DNA from: Sphingomonadales bacterium 12-68-11
GTDB taxonomy: Bacteria > Pseudomonadota > Alphaproteobacteria > Sphingomonadales > Sphingomonadaceae
NCBI GenBank assembly: GCA_002279825.1
Contig: NCCV01000001.1
Coordinates: 372,001 to 436,000 of the forward strand
Reading direction: 5' to 3'
Length of the DNA: 64,000 nucleotides
In this document: positions 41,553 to 49,764 of the stretch, piece after piece
How positions within the stretch are numbered: the stretch's first letter is position 1
Layout: each line of letters opens with the position of its first letter
Program-made: the position numbers and the translations under genes
The notes under the pieces: generated by a model
What the model saw: only the letters and a program-made list of their open reading frames with translations
Told to the model about the DNA's origin: nothing
Databases searched by the model: none

Positions 41553-42557
41553 GTGACCGCGCCCTTCGCCTGGATCCGGCCCGAGCCGCACGGCATTCAC
41601 GTGGTCCCCGCCGATTGCTGGATCGACCCCTCGCGCCGGGTCGATCAGGCGCTGGTCACGCACGGCCACGCCGACCACGCCCGCGGCGGACACGGGCGGA
41701 CCATGGCGACGCCCGAGACGCTCGCGATCATGGAGCTGCGCTACCAGACTCGCGAAGGCGCGGCGCCGGCAAGCTACGGCGAAACGCTGCGCCTGCCGGG
41801 CGGGGTCGACGCCACGTTCATCCCCGCCGGCCACGTGCTCGGATCGGCGCAGATCCTGCTCGAACATGCCGGCGAGCGGGTGATCGTGACCGGCGACTAT
41901 AAGCGCCGGCCCGATCCGACGTGCGCGCCGTTCGAAGTCACGCGCTGCGACGTGTTCATCACCGAGGCGACCTTCGGGCTCCCGGTGTTCTGCCACCCAC
42001 CGATCGAGCAGGAGATCGGAAAGCTGCTCGAGCGGCTCGCGCTCGACCCGGAGCGGTGCGTGCTGGTCGGCGCTTACGCGCTCGGCAAGGCGCAGCGGGT
42101 GATCGCCGAGCTGCGCCGCGCGGGACATCATGACGTCATTTACCTGCACGGCGCGATGGAACGGATGTGCCGGCTCTACGAGGCGTTCGGCATCGACCTC
42201 GGCGCGCTCAAGCTGGTGTCGGACGCCGCCAAGGACGAGTTGCGCGGCAAGATCGTGGTCTGCCCGCCTTCGGCGCTCAGCGACCGCTGGAGCCGGCGCC
42301 TGCCCGATCCGGTGACGGCGATGGCATCGGGCTGGATGCGCGTCCGCCAGCGCGCCCGCCAGCGCAACGTCGAGCTGCCGCTGGTGATCTCCGACCACGC
42401 CGATTGGGGCGAGCTGACTCGCACGATCGCCGAGGTCGATCCCGGCGAAAGCTGGATCACGCACGGCCGCGAGGAAGGGCTGCTGCGCTGGTGCCAGCTC
42501 CACCAGCGGCGCGCCCGCGCGCTGGCGCTGGTCGGCTACGAGGACGAGGACGACTGA
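41553..42557 (+). CDS. Ligase-associated DNA damage response exonuclease (metallo-beta-lactamase fold)
   Basis: 334 residues, beta-CASP/metallo-beta-lactamase fold. The metal motif is VTHGHADHARGG (HxHxDH), then FIPAGHVLGSAQI, VTGDYKRR and the late ISDHADWGEL histidine. It begins with a GTG. These features match the EXO member of the LIG-EXO-HEL-PE repair cluster, whose ligase lies at 29074 on the other strand here. The helicase and phosphoesterase members are not in the window. It probably processes damaged DNA ends. Confidence 0.9.
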   Translation: MTAPFAWIRPEPHGIHVVPADCWIDPSRRVDQALVTHGHADHARGGHGRTMATPETLAIMELRYQTREGAAPASYGETLRLPGGVDATFIPAGHVLGSAQILLEHAGERVIVTGDYKRRPDPTCAPFEVTRCDVFITEATFGLPVFCHPPIEQEIGKLLERLALDPERCVLVGAYALGKAQRVIAELRRAGHHDVIYLHGAMERMCRLYEAFGIDLGALKLVSDAAKDELRGKIVVCPPSALSDRWSRRLPDPVTAMASGWMRVRQRARQRNVELPLVISDHADWGELTRTIAEVDPGESWITHGREEGLLRWCQLHQRRARALALVGYEDEDD

Positions 42558-42609
42558 GCCTTCGCACCGGCTTCGAAGGGTGGTAGCGCCGCCACCGAGG
42601 AGAGCGGAC

Positions 42610-43662
42610 ATGCGCTACAACCAGTTCGGCCAGACCGGTCTGATCGTTTCCGAGCTGTGCCTCGGGGCGATGACCTTCGGCACCAATCCCGGCCGGTTCG
42701 GCCATGTCCACGGGCTGGACCAAGACGCCTCGACCGCGCTGGTCAAGAAGGCCTTCGATGCCGGCATCAACATGATCGACACCGCCAACGTCTATACCAC
42801 CGGCCAGTCGGAGGAATTCGTCGGCGGCGCGCTCAAGGCGCTCGGCACCCGGCGTTCGGACGTGATCGTCGCCACCAAGGCGATGGGGTCGATGGGCGAG
42901 GGCGCCAACGATTCGGGGATCGGCCGCAAGCACTTGCTCGACCAGATCGACGCCAGCCTGGCCCGGCTGCAGCTCGATCATGTCGATCTCTACCAAATCC
43001 ACGGCTGGGACCCGGTCACCCCGATGGAAGAAGCCCTCGAGGCCCTGAACGACATCGTCCGCTCGGGCCGCGCCCGTTATGTCGGGGTGTCGAACTGGGC
43101 GGCGTGGCAGATCGCCAAGGCGCTGGGCATTTCCGAACGGCGCGGTTTCGCCAAGTTCATCTCGTTGCAAGCCTACTACACCGTCGCCGGGCGCGACCTG
43201 GAGCGCGAGCTGGCGCCGATGTTGCTCAGCGAAGGCGTGGGCCTGATGGTGTGGTCGCCGCTTGCCGGTGGGCTGCTTAGCGGCAAGTACGATCTCTCCG
43301 CCGCGGGACATGAAGGGGAAGGCCGCCGCGCCAAGTTCGACTTCCCGCCGGTCGATCTCGCGCGCGCCGCGCCGCTGGTCGAAGCGATGCGCGGCATGGC
43401 GGCCGCGCGCGGAGTCTCGGTCGCGCAGATCGCGCTCGCCTGGCTGCTCTACCGTCCGGTTGTCTCCACGGTGATCGTCGGCGCCAAGCGCGCCGACCAG
43501 CTTGCCGACAACATCGCCGCCTGCGAGGTCGAGCTGACTGCGGACGATCTCGCCGAGCTCGACCGGCTGAGCGCGCTGCCGCGCGAGTACCCAGCGTGGA
43601 TGTTCGCGATGCAGGGCGGCTACACTTCGGGCAAGGTTTCGGAGCGTCGCTGGGGCAAGTGA
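42610..43662 (+). CDS. Aldo/keto reductase
   Basis: 350 residues, TIM-barrel oxidoreductase. It starts MRYNQFGQTGLIVSELCLGAMTFG with the catalytic set Asp-Tyr-Lys-His in MIDTANVY, VATKA and YQIHGWD, and the C-terminal NADPH site VIVGAKRADQLADN. This fits the YajO/Tas-like AKR branch; the substrate is unknown. GGAG precedes ATG 42610. The stop overlaps the nadD GTG start by GTGA. Confidence 0.92.
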   Translation: MRYNQFGQTGLIVSELCLGAMTFGTNPGRFGHVHGLDQDASTALVKKAFDAGINMIDTANVYTTGQSEEFVGGALKALGTRRSDVIVATKAMGSMGEGANDSGIGRKHLLDQIDASLARLQLDHVDLYQIHGWDPVTPMEEALEALNDIVRSGRARYVGVSNWAAWQIAKALGISERRGFAKFISLQAYYTVAGRDLERELAPMLLSEGVGLMVWSPLAGGLLSGKYDLSAAGHEGEGRRAKFDFPPVDLARAAPLVEAMRGMAAARGVSVAQIALAWLLYRPVVSTVIVGAKRADQLADNIAACEVELTADDLAELDRLSALPREYPAWMFAMQGGYTSGKVSERRWGK

Positions 43663-44360
43663 CTCGGCCCGCGCCCCGCCGCCCGCCCGCCGCCCGCTCG
43701 CTGCGGGGGCAGCCGACGCTGCTCCTCGGCGGCAGCTTCAACCCGGCGCATCCCGCGCATCGGCGGATCACGCTGTTCGCGCTGCTCGCGCTCGGCATAG
43801 ACGAGGCGTGGTGGATGGTTTCGCCCGGCAACCCGCTCAAGCCGCGCGCGGGGATGGCGCCGCTTGCCGCGCGGGTCCGCTCGGCCCAGACGCAGGCGCG
43901 CAACGCTCCGATCCGCGTCACTGCGATCGAGCGCGAGCTCGGCACGCGCTACACCGCCGATACGCTGCGCGCGCTCAAGGCGCTGTTCCCGCGCCGCCGT
44001 TTCGTGTGGCTGATGGGGGCCGACAACCTCGCCCAATTCCATCTCTGGAAGAACTGGCGCCAGATCGCGCGGGAAATGCCGATTGCGGTCGTGGCCCGCC
44101 CCGGGTATGATGATGCCGCCCTCGCGAGCCCCGCGATGGCCTGGTTGCGGCGTTACCGGTTGGCCGCCGCCGGATTTCGAAACCGGGGTGAATGGAGCGC
44201 TCCCGCGCTGATTGAACTGCGTTTTGACCCCGATCCGCGGTCGGCCACCGAGATACGCCGCGCGGATCCCCACTGGGCCCGCCGCTTCGTCGGACCGCCG
44301 CCCAGGGACGGGGTGACGCATTCGCTCATTCAGGATGTCGGCCGGAGTCGGAACGCGTGA
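43659..44360 (+). CDS. nadD: Nicotinate-nucleotide adenylyltransferase
   Basis: Adenylates nicotinate mononucleotide in NAD synthesis. The 233 residues carry the nucleotidyltransferase motif LLGGSFNPAHPAHRRIT (the HxGH-type site reads HPAH), WWMVSPGNPLK, and WLMGADNLAQFHLWKNW. The start is GTG 43659, overlapping the aldo/keto reductase stop; about 18 residues precede the conserved core. It is followed by rsfS and rlmH, a standard alphaproteobacterial order. Confidence 0.92.
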   Translation: MTRPAPRRPPAARSLRGQPTLLLGGSFNPAHPAHRRITLFALLALGIDEAWWMVSPGNPLKPRAGMAPLAARVRSAQTQARNAPIRVTAIERELGTRYTADTLRALKALFPRRRFVWLMGADNLAQFHLWKNWRQIAREMPIAVVARPGYDDAALASPAMAWLRRYRLAAAGFRNRGEWSAPALIELRFDPDPRSATEIRRADPHWARRFVGPPPRDGVTHSLIQDVGRSRNA

Positions 44361-44479
44361 GCGGCCCGGCTCGTTGCCGTTCGGATCGCCCGTTTTCCAC
44401 TAGAGGAGCATGACATTCCGCGATGACACTGGCGCAAGCATGGCCGGCCAGCACCGGCGCTTCGACGACTTTCATCCCC

Positions 44480-44863
44480 ATGTCTGACAAACCTATCGCC
44501 ACGCTCAGCCCACCCGGTTCGTCCCACGCCCTGATCCTCCATCAGCTCGATGAAGATCAGGCGCAGGACGTCGTCTCGATCCCGCTCGAAGGCAAATCGA
44601 GCATCGCCGACTACATGGTCATCGCCTCGGGCCGCTCGACGCGGCAGGTCGCGGCTATGGCGATGAAGCTGGCCGAGCGCCTCAAGAAGGAAGGCCACGG
44701 CAACGCCCGGATCGAAGGCTTGCCCGCGGCCGACTGGGTGCTGATCGATGCCGGCGACGTTATCGTGCACCTGTTCCGCCCCGAAGTGCGCAGCTTCTAC
44801 AACCTCGAGCGGATGTGGGGCTTCGGCGACGACGCCCCGGCCGCGGCGGCCGGCAGCGCCTGA
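44480..44863 (+). CDS. rsfS: Ribosome silencing factor RsfS
   Basis: Binds uL14 and blocks subunit joining in starvation. The 127 residues (from ATG 44480) include LDEDQAQDVVSIPLEGKSSIADYMVIASGRS and WVLIDAGDVIVHLFRPEVRSFYNLERMW, the DUF143 signature. The start is uncertain: ATG 44423 in the same frame would add 19 residues, and neither has a well-spaced Shine-Dalgarno; a GAGGAG lies at 44403-44408. Between nadD and rlmH. Confidence 0.9.
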   Translation: MSDKPIATLSPPGSSHALILHQLDEDQAQDVVSIPLEGKSSIADYMVIASGRSTRQVAAMAMKLAERLKKEGHGNARIEGLPAADWVLIDAGDVIVHLFRPEVRSFYNLERMWGFGDDAPAAAAGSA

Positions 44864-44869
44864 GTGCCA

Positions 44870-44893
44870 CCCCCTCCCCTCCAGGGGAGGGGG
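44870..44893. repeat. REP-like palindrome 3' of rsfS
   Basis: Eleven-base arms CCCCCTCCCCT and AGGGGAGGGGG around CC, 7 bp after the rsfS stop. A related palindrome follows 50 bp later. As RNA it would fold into a strong hairpin but lacks a T-run. Confidence 0.65.
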
Positions 44894-44943
44894 CCAGGGG
44901 GCGGGGGCCGATGCGGCGCTTTCCCGACGCCCCCTCTCCAAAC

Positions 44944-44965
44944 CCTCTCCCCTGCAGGGGAGAGG
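44944..44965. repeat. REP-like perfect palindrome covering the rlmH ribosome-binding site
   Basis: A 22-bp perfect palindrome with arms CCTCTCCCC and GGGGAGAGG around TGCA. The right arm is also the only Shine-Dalgarno of rlmH, ending nine bases before its ATG. Confidence 0.65.
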
Positions 44966-44974
44966 ACTTAGCTC

Positions 44975-45397
44975 ATGCTTCTGCATGTCATCGCGCGCGG
45001 TAAGATCGCGCGTTCGCCCGAGGGCGAACTGGTCGAGCGATATGCCAAGCGTATCGTCTGGCCCATGCGGTTGACCGAGTTGCCGGAAAGCGGCGGCCGC
45101 ATTCCCGATCCGCAGACCCCGTGCCGCACCGTGCTGCTCGACGAACGCGGCGGGCAGCTCGCATCGGAAGACTTCGCTCGCCTGCTCGGCGAATGGCGCG
45201 ACGGCGGCATTCGCGAAGCGCGCTTCGTGATCGGCGCGGCCGACGGTCATCCGCAGGCCGCGCGCGAAAGCGCCGATCTGCTGCTGGCCTTCGGCACCGC
45301 GACCTGGCCGCACCTGCTGGCGCGCGCGATGCTGCTCGAACAGTTGTTCAGGGCGACCAGCATTCTTGCCGGCCACCCCTATCATCGGGCAGGATAG
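44975..45397 (+). CDS. rlmH: 23S rRNA (pseudouridine-1915-N3)-methyltransferase RlmH
   Basis: SPOUT methyltransferase acting on assembled 70S ribosomes. The 140 residues begin MLLHVIARGKIA and show FVIGAADGHP (the knot SAM loop) and LLEQLFRATSILAGHPYHR at the C-terminus, as expected. The upstream palindrome includes its Shine-Dalgarno GGAGAGG. The following EnvC-like gene starts 4 bp after its stop. Confidence 0.95.
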   Translation: MLLHVIARGKIARSPEGELVERYAKRIVWPMRLTELPESGGRIPDPQTPCRTVLLDERGGQLASEDFARLLGEWRDGGIREARFVIGAADGHPQAARESADLLLAFGTATWPHLLARAMLLEQLFRATSILAGHPYHRAG

Positions 45398-45401
45398 TGT
45401 G

Positions 45402-46607
45402 ATGCGCAGGGGGCTTGCTGTGGCGGTTGTGCTGGCGCTGGCGGCTGCCTCGCCGTCGGCCGCGGTTGCGCCCGCCGCCGACGATCCGGCCAGTATGCGA
45501 TCCTCGCTGCGCCAGGCGCTCGCCGCCCAGCGTCTCGCCGAAGCGCGCGGACTCAGGCTCGAGCGCGAGGCCCAGGCCGCTGGCGATGCGGCGGCGCGGG
45601 CCGGGCGGCAAGCGGCCGCGCTCGCCGCGCGGATCCAGCAAGCCGAAGCGGGCATCGCCGCCGCCGAAGCGCGCGTCCGCCTGATCGACCGCGAGCGCGG
45701 CGCGCTGCGCGAAACGCTCGGCCGCCGCCAGCAGCCGGTCGCGCGTTTGGTCGGCGCGCTCCAGCAGTTCTCGCGCCGGCCGCTCACGCTGACCGTGCTG
45801 CGCCCCGGTTCGGTGCGCGACGTGGTCTATACGCGCGCGCTGCTGGCCAGCGCGGTGCCCCAGGTCCAGAGTCGCACGCAGGCTTTGCGGGCGGCGCTCG
45901 CCCGTGGCCGCGCCCTGCGCGTGCAGGCCCAGCAGGCGGCGGTCGCGCTGCGGGCGGAACAGGGCGCGCTCGCCGAGCGCCGCCGCGCGCTCGCCTCGCT
46001 CGAAGCTCGCCAGCAGCTCGCGGCCCGCGCGGCGAGCGGCTCGGCCGGGCGCGAGGCCGAACGGGCACTGGTGCTCGCCGAGCAGGCGCGCGATCTCGAC
46101 GCGCTGGTCGGCGAACTCGACCGTGCCGGCGCGCTGCGCCGGAGGCTCGCCGCCTTGCCCGGTCCCATGCTGCGGCCGGCCGATCCGACTGCTGCGCGCG
46201 CGCCCCAGCCCGCCGCCTCGGTCTCGTCGCCGGACGCAATGCGCCCACCGCAACCGTACCTGCTGCCGGTGACCGGACGGACGGTGGCGGGCTTCGGCGT
46301 GCCGGATGGGGCGGGTGTCAGCCAGGGCCTGACGCTCGCGCCGCGCGCCGGGGCGCAAGTCGTCGCGCCGGCGGCCGGGCGGGTCGCGTTCGCCGGCTCC
46401 TATCGCGGCTACGGCCGGATCGTGATCGTCGAGCATGCCGGCGGCTGGACCAGCCTCGTCACCGGTCTGGCGCAGACTTCGGTCGGAGTCGGCGAGGAAC
46501 TGATCGGCGGCACGCCGCTCGGCACCGCCGCCGCGCGCGATCCCGCGATCACGCTCGAATTGCGCCGCGAGGGGACGCCGGTCGATCCCTTGCCGTTCAT
46601 CGGCTGA
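45402..46607 (+). CDS. EnvC-like protein with degenerate LytM domain
   Basis: 401 residues: a signal peptide (RRGLAVAVVLALAAASPSAA), a long alanine/arginine-rich coiled coil (about 30-250), and a C-terminal LytM domain that lacks the zinc ligands. Where active M23 enzymes have HxGxD it reads GVSQGLTLA, and the HxH is replaced by ITLELR. This matches EnvC-type amidase activators rather than peptidases. Next to ctpA (gap 79 bp), as in many proteobacteria. Confidence 0.88.
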   Translation: MRRGLAVAVVLALAAASPSAAVAPAADDPASMRSSLRQALAAQRLAEARGLRLEREAQAAGDAAARAGRQAAALAARIQQAEAGIAAAEARVRLIDRERGALRETLGRRQQPVARLVGALQQFSRRPLTLTVLRPGSVRDVVYTRALLASAVPQVQSRTQALRAALARGRALRVQAQQAAVALRAEQGALAERRRALASLEARQQLAARAASGSAGREAERALVLAEQARDLDALVGELDRAGALRRRLAALPGPMLRPADPTAARAPQPAASVSSPDAMRPPQPYLLPVTGRTVAGFGVPDGAGVSQGLTLAPRAGAQVVAPAAGRVAFAGSYRGYGRIVIVEHAGGWTSLVTGLAQTSVGVGEELIGGTPLGTAAARDPAITLELRREGTPVDPLPFIG

Positions 46608-46686
46608 ACTGCGGCGTCGGACGGCCTCATCTGGCGTTAACGCGCACCGCGCGATACAAGCGGCGCACCATGCCGAGGATTCCGCG

Positions 46687-48036
46687 ATGAAACTTGCCGC
46701 CAAAGTCGCTCGCCCGCTGCGCGCCGCCGCGCTGCTTACCGCCGTCGCCCTGCTGCCCGCCACCACTGCGGGCCTCGCGCAGGTGGAAGGCCGCGCCTCG
46801 CCCGAGTTCGCCAAGCTGTTCGCGACTTACCAGCGGATCAAGGCCAGCTATGTCGAGCCGGTCGACGACGAGACGCTGATCCGCGGCGCGATCGACGGCA
46901 TGCTCGCCGCGCTCGATCCGCACTCCGCCTATCTCGACGGCGCCGCGCTCGAACGGCTCGAGACGATGATCGACGGCAACTATCAGGGCCTCGGCATCTC
47001 GGTGCAGATGGACGAAGGCGCGGTGAAGGTGGTCTCGCCGTTCAAGGGCAGCCCGGCCGACAAGGCCGGCATCAAGGCGGGCGACTTCATCACCCACATC
47101 GACGGGCAGCTCATCTACGGGCTCGAGATCGACGACGCGGTGCGGCAGATGCGCGGGCCCGCCGGCAGCGCGATCAAGCTGTCGATCTTCCGCCCCGGCC
47201 GCGACGCGCCGTTCGACGTGACCGTCACGCGTGGGCTGATCGAGCTCGAGCCGGTGACCTGGGAGCTCAAGCCCGGCGGCATCGGCGTGATCAGCGTCAA
47301 CGAGTTCAGCCGCGATGTCGGCACCGACGTCAACGCCGGCATCGCCGCGCTGCGCCGTGAGGCGGGCGGGCGGCTGAGCGGCTTGGTGCTCGACTTGCGC
47401 AAGAACCCGGGCGGCTCGCTCGACGAAGCGGTGGCGCTCAGCGACCTGTTCCTGTCGCGCGGCCAGATCGTCTCGCAGCGCGGCCGCAACCGCGCCGACA
47501 CCATCTACTACGAGGCCGAGCGGGTCTATCCGGGCGACGCCGCCGCCGGGGTGCCGATGATCGTGCTGATCGATGCAGGTTCGGCCTCCGCCAGCGAGAT
47601 CGTCGCCGGGGCGCTGCAGGACCAGAACCGCGCGCTGATCATGGGCGAGCGCAGCTTCGGCAAAGGCAGCGTGCAGACGCTGCTGCCGCTGACGCGCGAT
47701 TCGGCGCTCAAGCTGACCACCGCGCGCTACTACACTCCGGCCGGCCGCTCGGTTCAGGAAGGCGGTATCGAGCCCGATATCCGCGTGCCGCAGCTCAGCG
47801 ATCCCGACGCGGCCACGCGCGCACAGTATGCCCTGCGCGAAAGCGATCTGCGCGGCCACCTGGTCAACGAGATCGGCCTCGACGATAAGGAGCTCGAGAC
47901 CGACCGCGCCGACGATCCGCGCTTCACGCTGACCGCCGCGCAACTCGAGGAACAGGGCATCGATGATTTCCAGCTCGACTATGCGCTCAAGACCTTGCGG
48001 CGCACCGGCCGGGCGGTGATCGCGGCGCGCAACTGA
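46687..48036 (+). CDS. ctpA: S41 family C-terminal processing peptidase (CtpA)
   Basis: Periplasmic serine protease of 449 residues. Signal peptide (LRAAALLTAVALLPATTAGLAQ), PDZ domain (about 95-170; GLGISVQMDEGAVKVVSPFKG), and the catalytic serine and lysine in DAGSASASEIVAGAL and SFGKGSVQTLL. Substrates probably include envelope and cell-wall enzymes, by analogy. It follows the EnvC-like gene, and both are involved in envelope remodelling. Confidence 0.93.
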   Translation: MKLAAKVARPLRAAALLTAVALLPATTAGLAQVEGRASPEFAKLFATYQRIKASYVEPVDDETLIRGAIDGMLAALDPHSAYLDGAALERLETMIDGNYQGLGISVQMDEGAVKVVSPFKGSPADKAGIKAGDFITHIDGQLIYGLEIDDAVRQMRGPAGSAIKLSIFRPGRDAPFDVTVTRGLIELEPVTWELKPGGIGVISVNEFSRDVGTDVNAGIAALRREAGGRLSGLVLDLRKNPGGSLDEAVALSDLFLSRGQIVSQRGRNRADTIYYEAERVYPGDAAAGVPMIVLIDAGSASASEIVAGALQDQNRALIMGERSFGKGSVQTLLPLTRDSALKLTTARYYTPAGRSVQEGGIEPDIRVPQLSDPDAATRAQYALRESDLRGHLVNEIGLDDKELETDRADDPRFTLTAAQLEEQGIDDFQLDYALKTLRRTGRAVIAARN

Positions 48037-48049
48037 TCGCGGCCTGACA

Positions 48050-48556
48050 GTGCAGCGCAGGCTCGGCTCGACCCGGCCGCTCGGGGCGGCGACGATAGGC
48101 CCGGCGCTCGCCCCGGCGATCGCGGTGCCGGCACTGCTGCTCGGGGGCGCTTACCTCTCGCAGTACGGTTTCGGGCTCTACCCGTGCGAGATGTGCTGGT
48201 GGCAGCGCTATCCGCATTTCGCCGCGCTCGCCTTGGCGTTGCTCGCCTGCCTGGCCCCGCCGCGCAAGTTGTGGCTCGCGCTGGCGGCGCTCGCGATCCT
48301 CGCTTCGGGCGCGATCGGCGCGTTTCATGCGGGGGTCGAGTACGGCTGGTGGGAAGGACTGACCGCCTGCAGCAGCCCGGTCGAGAGCGGCGGCGGCGTG
48401 AGCGCGCTTGAAGCGATCATGGACGCGCCGGTGGTGCGCTGCGACGTCGCGCCCTGGACTTTGCTCGGCGTTTCGCTGGCGGGCTTCAACGCGCTGATCT
48501 CCACGGCCGCGGCGCTGGCCATTCTCGTCCTGATCGCTAAGGATCGCCGCGCATGA
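48050..48556 (+). CDS. dsbB: Disulfide bond formation protein DsbB family
   Basis: 168 residues with four predicted membrane helices. The first cysteine pair is CEMCWWQRYPH after helix 1; a second pair is in LTACSSP and VRCDVAPW. This fits quinone-linked reoxidation of DsbA. It starts with GTG 48050 and overlaps coq7 by ATGA. The pairing with coq7 links a quinone user and a quinone-synthesis enzyme, perhaps by chance. Confidence 0.88.
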   Translation: MQRRLGSTRPLGAATIGPALAPAIAVPALLLGGAYLSQYGFGLYPCEMCWWQRYPHFAALALALLACLAPPRKLWLALAALAILASGAIGAFHAGVEYGWWEGLTACSSPVESGGGVSALEAIMDAPVVRCDVAPWTLLGVSLAGFNALISTAAALAILVLIAKDRRA

Positions 48557-49068
48557 ACAAGCGGCATTCGATGATCCGGGTCGATCAGGCGGGCGAATAC
48601 GGCGCCACGCGGATCTATGCCGGCCAGCTCGCGGTGATGGGCGACCGAGCGCCGCACTCGGCCGAAGTGCGCGGCATGGCCGAGCAGGAGCAGCAGCACC
48701 GCGCGGCGTTCGATGCGCTGATCGCGCGCCGGGGGGTGCGGCCGACCGCGCTCCAGCCGGTGTGGTCGGTGGCCGGCTATGCGCTCGGGGCGGCGACCGC
48801 GCTGCTCGGTCCCGAAGCGGCGATGGCCTGCACCGCCGCGGTCGAGGAAGAGATCGACCGCCACTACACCCGCCAGCTCGCCGAACTGGAAGAGGCAGGG
48901 GACGATCCCGAACTCGCGGGGATGATCGAGGCGTTCCGCGCCGACGAGCGCGAGCACCGCGCCGCGGCGCTTGCGGCGGGGGCCGAACGCGCGCCCGGCT
49001 ATCCGCTGCTCAATGCCGCGATCCGCTTCGGATGCCGCGCGGCGATCCGTCTGTCCGAACGAATTTGA
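48553..49068 (+). CDS. coq7: Demethoxyubiquinone hydroxylase Coq7
   Basis: Di-iron monooxygenase for ubiquinone synthesis. The 171 residues display the carboxylate/histidine ligands in DQAGEYGATRIYAGQ, AEQEQQHR, EEEIDRHY and ADEREHR. Membrane-associated, peripheral. Its ATG overlaps the dsbB stop. No other ubiquinone gene is in the window. Confidence 0.93.
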   Translation: MNKRHSMIRVDQAGEYGATRIYAGQLAVMGDRAPHSAEVRGMAEQEQQHRAAFDALIARRGVRPTALQPVWSVAGYALGAATALLGPEAAMACTAAVEEEIDRHYTRQLAELEEAGDDPELAGMIEAFRADEREHRAAALAAGAERAPGYPLLNAAIRFGCRAAIRLSERI

Positions 49069-49164
49069 GGCGGAACAAGGCGCCCTCCCCGGGCGCTTCA
49101 TATTGAGTTCAGTGCGGTTCGTGCCCAAGTGGGCGCCACGCTGCCCGCCCGGTTAGGAACGGAC

Positions 49165-49764
49165 ATGATACGCCTGCTTCTGCTTGCCGCCGCCCCTCTC
49201 GCCATCGCCGCGTCGGTTCCCGCCGCTGCGCAGGATGCGGGTGGCGACAAGGTCAATACGATCATCGTCTACGGCGAGGATCCCTGCCCGCAATCGACTC
49301 CCGATACGATCAACGTCTGCGCGCGGCTCAAGGAAAGCGAGCGCTACCGCATTCCGCAGAACCTGCGCGAAAGCAGCGATCCGGCCAACGAATCCTGGAC
49401 CAACCGGGTGCAGGCGTTCGAAACCGTCGGCGATTTCGGCCCGCTCTCGTGCACGCCTTACGGCGCCGGCGGCGATCTCGGCTGCACCGCGAAGATGATC
49501 GAGACCGCTTACGCCGCGCGGGCGCGGAGCTCCGACGTGCGCTTCGGCCAGTTGATCGAGGAAGCGCGCGCGGATCGCCTGGCCGGGATCGACGCCGAAG
49601 CGGCCGATACCCAGCAGCGCGTCGAGGAGCTCGAGCGGCAATACATGGAACGCCTGCGCCGCGAGGCGGAGGCCGAAGGCGATCCGCTGCCCGCCGCGCC
49701 TGCCGCTGCTCCGGCCGAGCGGGTCGATCCGTCGCGCCTCGCCGAGCCGCCGTCCGGAAACTAG
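49165..49764 (+). CDS. Secreted protein of unknown function with four cysteines
   Basis: 199 residues: a signal peptide (LLLLAAAPLAIAASVPAAAQ), then a compact region with four cysteines (EDPCPQ, INVCARL, LSCTPYG, LGCTAK) that may form two disulfides, and a C-terminal charged helix and proline/alanine tail. It keeps an N-terminal IIVYGEDPCP motif I do not associate with a known family. AGGAACGG lies before ATG 49165. It follows coq7 by 96 bp and overlaps a convergent gene by 4 bp. Confidence 0.78.
   Translation: MIRLLLLAAAPLAIAASVPAAAQDAGGDKVNTIIVYGEDPCPQSTPDTINVCARLKESERYRIPQNLRESSDPANESWTNRVQAFETVGDFGPLSCTPYGAGGDLGCTAKMIETAYAARARSSDVRFGQLIEEARADRLAGIDAEAADTQQRVEELERQYMERLRREAEAEGDPLPAAPAAAPAERVDPSRLAEPPSGN

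Noticed and set aside
44410..44487. 25-codon leader ORF right after GAGGAG, ending over the rsfS ATG
   Set aside because: Its ATG is one base from the Shine-Dalgarno, too close for efficient use, and the peptide has no recognisable feature.
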